Shown: one piece after another, positions 1-4,030 of the stretch
How positions within the stretch are numbered: position 1 is the stretch's first letter
How the letters are laid out: every line of letters begins with the position of its first letter
From: an uncultured Eubacteriales bacterium
GTDB taxonomy: Bacteria; Bacillota; Clostridia; Christensenellales; Aristaeellaceae
Length of the DNA: 5,246 nucleotides
Direction of reading: 5' to 3'
Assembly (NCBI GenBank): GCA_900548125.1
Contig: URJN01000163.1
Location: 1 to 5,246 of the forward strand
The notes under the pieces: model-generated
The model's database searches: none
Told to the model about the DNA's origin: nothing
The model's input: only the letters and a program-made list of their open reading frames with translations
Made by a program: the position numbers and the translations under genes

Positions 1-35
1 TGCACCCCGACGCGATTGACGTACTCTTGTTTTGA
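1..35 (+). CDS. Possible 3' end of an upstream gene (partial)
   Basis: The frame starting at base 3 reads HPDAIDVLLF and then meets two consecutive stops, TGA (33-35) and TAG (36-38), just before the yhbY ribosome binding site. It would be the C-terminus of a gene that starts outside the window. A rival reading is frame 1, which stays open to a TGA at 55-57 and would overlap the yhbY start as ATGA; its peptide (arginine, cysteine and serine rich) and third-base usage look less like the genes nearby. In many Firmicutes yhbY follows obg, but this fragment is too short to identify. Only an open frame is seen; the gene itself is inferred. Confidence 0.28.
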   Translation, partial: HPDAIDVLLF

Positions 36-53
36 TAGGAGAAAGGACAGCTT

Positions 54-341
54 ATGACCAGTAAACAGCGTGCGTATCTGCGCAGCTTGGCGAATACGAT
101 GGATCCCATTGTCCACGTGGGCAAGGACGGGGTCAATGAAAATATGGTGAAGCAGGTTTCCGACGCGCTTGAAGCGCGTGAGCTGATTAAGGGCACCGTG
201 CTTCAGAATAGCCCGATGACCGCCCGTGAAGCGATTGACGCGCTCTGCGAGGGCGCGGGTGCTGAGCCGGTGCAGTGCATCGGCAACCGCTTTGTGATTT
301 ATCGGGCGCGCGAGAAAGACCCGAAGATCATCCTGCCGTAA
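54..341 (+). CDS. yhbY: YhbY family RNA-binding protein (CRM domain)
   Basis: This is a 95-residue protein, the usual length for the single-domain YhbY family, cytoplasmic and associated with ribosome assembly (pre-50S) in other bacteria. The CRM domain fills the whole chain. It begins KQRAYLRSLAN (residues 4-14), followed by DPIVHVGKDGV (17-27) holding the family's GxxG loop (Gly23-Lys-Asp-Gly26), then ALEARELIKGTVLQNS in the middle and a C-terminal strand, GNRFVIYR. The start is supported by an AGGAGAAAGG-type ribosome binding site at about 37-46. In Firmicutes yhbY often sits with obg and nadD; neither is visible here, although an upstream gene may end just before it. It is followed by an intrinsic terminator, so it is probably last in its transcript, and it converges on fabD. 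Family assignment is firm; the exact RNA target is not shown by the sequence. Confidence 0.95.
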   Translation: MTSKQRAYLRSLANTMDPIVHVGKDGVNENMVKQVSDALEARELIKGTVLQNSPMTAREAIDALCEGAGAEPVQCIGNRFVIYRAREKDPKIILP

Positions 342-363
342 GGTTGAAAACGCATCATAAATC

Positions 364-411
364 AATGACCCGAGCTGTGCCGCGATCAACGGTAAAGCCC
401 GGGTCATTTTT
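364..411 (+). terminator. Rho-independent terminator after yhbY
   Basis: The arms AATGACCCGAGC (364-375) and GCCCGGGTCATT (397-408) form a 12-bp stem with one A-C mismatch and a 21-base loop, followed by a T run (407-411) and a further T-rich stretch to about 429. It lies 22 bases past the yhbY stop. Read from the minus strand, the bases after the stem are only moderately T-rich, so it may act weakly on transcripts leaving fabD. No better terminator was found in the rest of the 342-470 gap. Confidence 0.85.
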
Positions 412-470
412 CATTTTGGATTATTTTTTAAAGCACTGTTATAACCGCCGCTTCGCGCTTGCAGCTCGAA

Positions 471-1394
471 TCAGCGCAGAACTTCCACGGCTTTTTCAAG
501 TCCCGCGGCATTTTCGACGGCATAGCAATTCACCGCCGCGCCGAGCGTTTTCCGGACGAATCCGGTCAATGCCGTGCCGGGACCGATTTCGACAAACGTA
601 TCTGTGCCGAGCCGCGCCAGTTCGCGAATCGTATCCTCCATCCGCACGGGAGAAAAGACCTGACGCTCCAAAAGCGACGGAATGGTTTCGTCCCCCTTTT
701 CTTTGCCGAGGCAGTTGAAAAGGACGGGAATCTGCATGCCGCCGAAAACCTCGCTTTGGAAACGCTCGTGCAGTGCTTCCGCGGCAGGACGCATCAGCGG
801 CGTATGGAAAGGTCCGCTGACACGCAGGGGAAGCAGACGTCGCGCCCCCGCTTCTTTGGCAAGCTCGCCCGCGCGTGCGACGGCGGCAGCTTCGCCGCCG
901 ATGACAATCTGACCGGGGCAGTTGTAGTTGCAAATCTGTACGACGCCCAGCTCGCCTGCTTCTTCACAGCAGCGCATCAGTGCTTCACGGTCAAGCCCCA
1001 GCACGGCGGTCATCGCACTCTGTATGCCCTCACTGGCTTTCGCCATCGCCGCGCCGCGGTATGCCGCCAGTTCAATCGCGGATTGGGCGGTCAACACGCC
1101 GGAAGCCTCCAGCGCACTGTATTCGCCCAGGCTCAGCCCCGCGACATAATCCGGACGGAGGCCTGAGTCAAACAGCGCTGCTGTCACGCCGCAGGCAAAG
1201 GCCACCATGCAGGGCTGGGTATACTGCGTCTGGTTGAGCGTTTCCTGTGCGCCCTCGAAGCAGAGCGCATGCAAATCAAAATCGAGATCTCCCGCGTCGA
1301 AAGCGGCGCGGAAGGCGGGAGAAGCGTCATACAGGTCGCGCCCCATGCCGACCCGTTGACTGCCCTGTCCGGCGTAGAGAAAAGCAATCTTCAT
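471..1394 (-). CDS. fabD: Malonyl-CoA:ACP transacylase FabD
   Basis: FabD moves the malonyl group from malonyl-CoA to holo-ACP, giving the extender for type II fatty acid synthesis in the cytoplasm. The 307-residue length is typical. The N-terminal oxyanion-hole motif is GQGSQ (residues 9-13). The nucleophile is Ser88 in GLSLGEY, the Firmicutes variant of GHSLGE. Arg113 (in YRGAAM) matches the malonyl-carboxylate-binding arginine, and His197 in GPFHTPLM is the catalytic base. NYNCPGQIVIGG (156-167) and the C-terminal VEIGPGTALTGF are also family hallmarks. The ATG at 1394 is the only plausible start, because an in-frame stop lies at 1410-1412. A GAGG (1408-1411) is 13 bases upstream, rather far for a strong site. 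The gene is last in the minus-strand run, 269 bases after fabH across a repeat, and ends 129 bases from yhbY in convergent orientation. No fabG or fabF follows it. Confidence 0.97.
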   Translation of the reverse strand: MKIAFLYAGQGSQRVGMGRDLYDASPAFRAAFDAGDLDFDLHALCFEGAQETLNQTQYTQPCMVAFACGVTAALFDSGLRPDYVAGLSLGEYSALEASGVLTAQSAIELAAYRGAAMAKASEGIQSAMTAVLGLDREALMRCCEEAGELGVVQICNYNCPGQIVIGGEAAAVARAGELAKEAGARRLLPLRVSGPFHTPLMRPAAEALHERFQSEVFGGMQIPVLFNCLGKEKGDETIPSLLERQVFSPVRMEDTIRELARLGTDTFVEIGPGTALTGFVRKTLGAAVNCYAVENAAGLEKAVEVLR

Positions 1395-1444
1395 ATGTCT
1401 GTGTGTTCCTCAAGTCGTTGTTTTCATCCGTCGTCATTCGTCGT

Positions 1445-1663
1445 GCGGAAGTGAGAGCGGGCTTAGCCCGATTTGCCAATGATACGGGAAATTGCCCGAA
1501 ACCGCCCGCGTGCGTAAAACTTCAACGCTTTGCAGACTTCGGCGGAAGTGAAGGCGGGCTCAGCCCACTGATTAACGCATCGGAAATTGCCCGAAACCGC
1601 CCGCGTGCGCAAAACTTCAATGCTTTGCGAACTTCGGCGGAAGTGAGAGCGGGCTCAGCCCGC
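1445..1663. repeat. 95-97-bp tandem repeat filling the fabH-fabD spacer
   Basis: Two full units (1445-1541, 97 bp; 1542-1636, 95 bp) and a partial third (1637-1663) each begin GCGGAAGTGA. Bases 1487-1566 and 1582-1661 align without gaps over 80 bp with 6 differences. A short segment after the first palindrome (1470-1486 versus 1567-1581) is unrelated in sequence and length. Each unit carries nested inverted repeats: a GCGGGCT-N-AGCCCGC type palindrome (degraded in copies A and B), an ACTTC-GGCG-GAAGT hairpin, and in copy B CGCAAA/TTTGCG arms (1608-1613, 1624-1629). The period is not a multiple of three and no convincing reading frame or ribosome binding site is present, so I read it as noncoding. 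It may belong to a dispersed intergenic family of REP or MITE type, which the window alone cannot show. The remaining spacer bases, 1395-1444, hold only the fabD ribosome binding site. Confidence 0.9.
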
Positions 1664-1664
1664 T
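1648..1664 (-). other. Perfect palindrome touching the fabH stop codon
   Basis: AGCGGGCT-C-AGCCCGCT is a 17-base perfect inverted repeat whose outermost base pair includes the last base of the fabH TAA. In RNA it would fold as a GC-rich stem with a tiny loop directly after fabH. The bases that follow on the minus strand (CTCACTTCC) lack a U run, so it is not a canonical intrinsic terminator. It could protect the 3' end of an upstream RNA or cause pausing, as REP-type stems do elsewhere; that role is inference. Confidence 0.6.
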
Positions 1665-2602
1665 TAAACCTCCATCATCACGCCTGCCCACGTTAAGCCG
1701 CCGCCAAAGCCGACCAGAATGATGCGCTGACCGGACTGGAGCAGTCCCTTTTCGCGCATCTCGTCCAGCGCAAGGGGAATGCTCGCAGCACTTGTGTTCG
1801 CGTATCGGTCGAGATTGCGGTAGAACTTTTCGGCGGGCATGCCCAAGCGGCGGATGCTTGCATCCAAGATGCGGACATTCGCCTGATGGCAGATGACCCA
1901 ATCAACATCGTCCGGCGTGATGCCCGCCTTTTGGCACAGCTCATTCACACATTGAGGAATCGTCGTGACGGCAAAGCGGAAAACCGCCTGTCCGTCCATC
2001 GTCATCCGCTGCTCGCGGCAGGGACCGCCGACACGGATGAGCGTATCGCCGCGCACGCCGACGACATGCTCATAGGGCGCGTCCTTGCAAAGCTCGAAAA
2101 CCGCCGCGCCTGCGCCGTCGCCGAAAAGCACGCAGGTGTTTCTGTCCTGCATATCCAGAACGGCACTCATCTGCTCCGCGCCGATGACCAGCGCGCAGCG
2201 TTTGTCGTTCGCCAGAAGCAGACCGCGTGCGGTTTCCATCGCAAAGAGGAAACCTGCGCACGCCGCGCCGACATCCATGGCGGGAATATTCTGCGGCAGC
2301 TCCAACGCCGCGTGAACCAGACACGCCGTGCTGGGCATGGCGTATTCGCCGGAGGAGGTTGCGACCAGCACGCAGCCGATGTCCTCTTTGCTGATGCCGC
2401 TCTGCTCAAGCGCGATGCGCGCCGCTTGAATGGAGAGTGACGTCGTGTTTTCGCCCTCGCCGCAGAAATAACGCTGGCGGATGCCGGTTCGGGTGGAAAT
2501 CCATTCGTCGCTGGTATCGACAAACTGGCGCATATCGTCGTTGGTCATGGCTCTTTCGGGCAATGCACGACCGGTTGCAATCAGCTTTAATCCGTTCATC
2601 AT
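1664..2602 (-). CDS. fabH: Beta-ketoacyl-ACP synthase III FabH
   Basis: FabH catalyses the first condensation of type II fatty acid synthesis, joining a CoA-bound primer (acetyl-CoA or a branched acyl-CoA) to malonyl-ACP. The 312 residues match the family. The thiolase-fold catalytic triad is complete: Cys115 in VGAACAGF, His239 in CHQANVRILD and Asn269 in YANTSAAS. DEWISTRTGIRQR (residues 32-44) includes the Trp and Arg that contact CoA in characterised FabH proteins; FGDGAGAAV (160-168) and the C-terminal GFGGGLTWAG are also typical. Primer preference cannot be read from these motifs. Two adjacent ATGs (2602 and 2599) are possible starts: the GAGG at 2608-2611 is 5 bases from the first and 8 from the second, so the 311-residue form is equally or more likely. 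A strong terminator ends only 13 bases before the first ATG, so expression probably relies on read-through from acpP. fabD lies downstream. Confidence 0.97.
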   Translation of the reverse strand: MMNGLKLIATGRALPERAMTNDDMRQFVDTSDEWISTRTGIRQRYFCGEGENTTSLSIQAARIALEQSGISKEDIGCVLVATSSGEYAMPSTACLVHAALELPQNIPAMDVGAACAGFLFAMETARGLLLANDKRCALVIGAEQMSAVLDMQDRNTCVLFGDGAGAAVFELCKDAPYEHVVGVRGDTLIRVGGPCREQRMTMDGQAVFRFAVTTIPQCVNELCQKAGITPDDVDWVICHQANVRILDASIRRLGMPAEKFYRNLDRYANTSAASIPLALDEMREKGLLQSGQRIILVGFGGGLTWAGVMMEV

Positions 2603-2607
2603 TCAGA

Positions 2608-2614
2608 CCTCTTT
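2608..2614 (-). promoter_or_regulatory. fabH ribosome binding site abutting the terminator
   Basis: AAAGAGG on the minus strand precedes the paired ATG codons of fabH. Its spacing (5 bases to the ATG at 2602, 8 to that at 2599) mildly favours the second ATG. Only one base (2615) separates it from the T tract of the upstream terminator. Confidence 0.75.
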
Positions 2615-2615
2615 C

Positions 2616-2646
2616 AAAAAAGACCCGCACGGCGCACGGCGGGTCT
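2616..2646 (-). terminator. Intrinsic terminator between acpP and fabH
   Basis: On the minus strand the stem AGACCCGC (2639-2646) pairs perfectly with GCGGGTCT (2621-2628) around a 10-base GC-rich loop, and six T residues (2621-2616) close it. This is a textbook Rho-independent terminator. It starts 31 bases after the acpP stop, and its T tract runs straight into the fabH ribosome binding site (AAGAGG). There is no room for a promoter between terminator and fabH, and none is obvious between the acpP stop and the stem. It probably sets a high ACP to FabH/FabD ratio through partial read-through. Confidence 0.88.
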
Positions 2647-2677
2647 CGGAATATTGACGAAATGGGTGAAACAGGGC

Positions 2678-2908
2678 TTACTTGTTTTCCTTCAGATAAG
2701 TCAGCAGGTCGTTCACGGTCAGGAACGTTGCCATCAGTCCGTCGGGCATGCTCACGCCGAGCTTGTCCTCAATCGCCATGCTCAGCTCGACCGTGTCCAG
2801 GCTGTCTGCGCATACATCGGGCACGAGTTGGGCTTCCGGGGTGACGGCGTCGGGGTTGCAGTTGGGCAGAGCCGCGACGATAACTTCTTTCAGCTGTTCA
2901 AAATTCAT
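2678..2908 (-). CDS. acpP: Acyl carrier protein AcpP
   Basis: This small acidic protein carries growing acyl chains on a 4'-phosphopantetheine arm in the cytoplasm. With the start at 2908 it has 76 residues and the attachment serine is Ser36, as in E. coli ACP, inside ADSLDTVEL. Helix II continues as VELSMAIEDKLGVSMPD, and the C-terminal helix is TVNDLLTYLKENK. A longer reading from an ATG at 2917 adds three residues, but that codon is only one base from the AGGAG (2919-2923), whereas the ATG at 2908 is 10 bases away, so the shorter form is preferred. An oddity is Cys33 three residues before the serine, where the common LGADSL pattern has glycine. It has its own promoter and is followed by a terminator and then fabH and fabD, which argues for the fatty-acid-synthesis ACP. 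A DltC-like role with the upstream MBOAT genes is less likely. Confidence 0.95.
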   Translation of the reverse strand: MNFEQLKEVIVAALPNCNPDAVTPEAQLVPDVCADSLDTVELSMAIEDKLGVSMPDGLMATFLTVNDLLTYLKENK

Positions 2909-2918
2909 GAGAATCATA

Positions 2919-2923
2919 CTCCT
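2919..2923 (-). promoter_or_regulatory. acpP ribosome binding site (decides the start)
   Basis: AGGAG, preceded by an A run, lies on the minus strand 10 bases before the ATG at 2908 and only one base before the ATG at 2917. The usable spacing selects 2908 and gives an ACP numbered like the classical 76-residue proteins. Confidence 0.8.
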
Positions 2924-2941
2924 TTTTCTGCTTACTCTATC

Positions 2942-2969
2942 ATTCTATCAGAGCGGGGCGATTTGTCAA
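2942..2969 (-). promoter_or_regulatory. Sigma-A type promoter for acpP-fabH-fabD
   Basis: On the minus strand a perfect -35 box TTGACA (2964-2969) is followed after 16 bases by TAGAAT (2942-2947), a 5-of-6 match to the -10 consensus. Transcription would start near 2935, giving a leader of about 25-30 bases before the acpP ATG at 2908. The -35 box contains the TGA stop (2966-2968) of the upstream SGNH gene. The -10 region lies in a tandem 8-base duplication (TGATAGAA, TGATAGAG). No terminator separates it from the upstream gene, so read-through into acpP is also possible. I see no recognisable FapR or FabT operator. Confidence 0.85.
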
Positions 2970-3982
2970 GACCCGACGGACTGAACGAATTCGCTGTTTT
3001 CCCAATTCTCCGCGCGGTATGCTTCGTACTGAGCCAGCTTTTCGTTCCATGCGCTGTATGCGTCATCGCCTCGGCGGTCGTCCAGCGCATAATGCTCGGT
3101 CAGCCACTGACCGACGAAATGCGTCAGCTTGCTTGCGCCGTCCGGATTCATATGCCCCAGATAGTCATAGCAATCGGTATAGAAGTCGATGCCCGTGTCC
3201 TCGTCAAACAGGTTGAGGAACGGCACATCAAGCTCATCTGCGAGCCGCTGCACGCTGTTCATGTCCGCCTGCTGCTGCTCGGAGGAGGGGGCAGGCAACG
3301 CCATAAAGACAGGCTCGATGCCGTTTTCGCGGCAGTAGGCAGCGATGTTTCTCAAAGCCTGCACGCCCGGCAGTTCGCCCTCGGTCATCTCGTGCGTACG
3401 GGTATAGGGAAGCGGTTCGCCGCGCCCGATGCGCATTTCACTGCCCATCATGAACGGCTCACAGTCAATCATGCGCGCGCTCGTGCCGGTCATCAGCTCT
3501 TCCCAGCGGCTGTGATAGAGCGAGAAGGGCATCATGAACTCCATCCATTGCTCCTTGGGAAGCGTTGCGCGAACGGCTTCGAACTTCCTGAAGGAGAGCG
3601 GATAGCTGTCAAAGAAAAGATGGCGATAGCTGTACGTCCATGCCGAGTCGAGCGGCTTGTCGATATAGTAGACGTCGATGACCGCGATTTTGGGCTTATG
3701 CACCTCGGCGGTCAGCTTGAGAATCCATTCCGTCATGCCCAGACATTCGGATGAAGTGCCCATGTTGTAGCTGGTTACGCCGAAATCGCGCCAAAGCTCC
3801 ATCGGCGTGATATCGTCAAGAACATGGCTCGTCCCCATGAAGAAGACGTCGATATCCTGCTTTTCATCGTAAAAGGAGCGGAACTTGCGCTCGCTGTCGT
3901 CCCTTCGGGTGACATGGTCGCAGAGCAGAAGCCCGCCGATGACTGCGGCGATAAAGAGGAGAACGCAGAAGAATCGTTTCAT
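2966..3982 (-). CDS. Membrane-anchored SGNH-type protein, probable MBOAT partner
   Basis: This 338-residue protein opens with a short basic start and a hydrophobic stretch (residues 4-21), which reads as a signal anchor or signal peptide with the rest outside the cell. Cys21 is preceded by leucine, so it is not a good lipobox. The SGNH-like core starts with DVFFMGTSHVLDDI, with Ser52-His53 as the probable nucleophile region, continues through AVIDVYYIDKPL and VFMALPAP, and ends with YDYLGHMNPDGASKLT, the C-terminal Asp/His block (Asp273, His277). Such proteins (relatives of DltD, AlgJ/AlgX and PatB) act beside an MBOAT to transfer or remove acyl groups on cell-surface polymers. The MBOAT gene lies 48 bases upstream on the same strand. 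A GAGG nine bases before the ATG supports the start. A charged tail of about 40 residues follows the core. The substrate is unknown, and the enzyme class rests on motifs alone. Confidence 0.8.
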   Translation of the reverse strand: MKRFFCVLLFIAAVIGGLLLCDHVTRRDDSERKFRSFYDEKQDIDVFFMGTSHVLDDITPMELWRDFGVTSYNMGTSSECLGMTEWILKLTAEVHKPKIAVIDVYYIDKPLDSAWTYSYRHLFFDSYPLSFRKFEAVRATLPKEQWMEFMMPFSLYHSRWEELMTGTSARMIDCEPFMMGSEMRIGRGEPLPYTRTHEMTEGELPGVQALRNIAAYCRENGIEPVFMALPAPSSEQQQADMNSVQRLADELDVPFLNLFDEDTGIDFYTDCYDYLGHMNPDGASKLTHFVGQWLTEHYALDDRRGDDAYSAWNEKLAQYEAYRAENWENSEFVQSVGS

Positions 3983-4030
3983 ATTTCAAGACCTCGTGGT
4001 CATCCCTTGGCACGGAGCGGAAAGGATGGG

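Noticed and set aside
412..470. Separate terminator for fabD in the yhbY-fabD gap
   Set aside because: Only short weak inverted repeats are present, and the minus strand here is A-rich rather than T-rich after them.
459..1166. Plus-strand frame of 235 codons opposite fabD
   Set aside because: It is antisense to a FabD with all catalytic residues intact; the composition is shadow-like.
1445..1470. Intrinsic terminators formed by the spacer palindromes
   Set aside because: The stems are GC-rich but are not followed by a U run on either strand.
1445..1663. CRISPR array
   Set aside because: There are only two and a partial units of 95-97 bp, almost all repeat with no unique spacers of regular length, and no cas genes.
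1247..1696. Plus-strand frame of 149 codons across the repeat region
   Set aside because: It spans the fabD start and the tandem repeat, and the 95-97-bp period puts successive copies in different frames, so no protein repeat results.
1886..2440. Plus-strand frame of 184 codons opposite fabH
   Set aside because: It is antisense to a FabH with complete Cys-His-Asn triad and has no domain signature.
2654..3754. Long plus-strand frame of 366 codons across acpP and the SGNH gene
   Set aside because: It crosses the acpP promoter and two well-supported minus-strand genes, has no convincing ribosome binding site, and shows no recognisable motif.
3919..3972. Lipoprotein signal on the SGNH protein
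   Set aside because: The candidate Cys21 is preceded by Leu-Leu-Leu, lacking the small residue required just before the lipobox cysteine.
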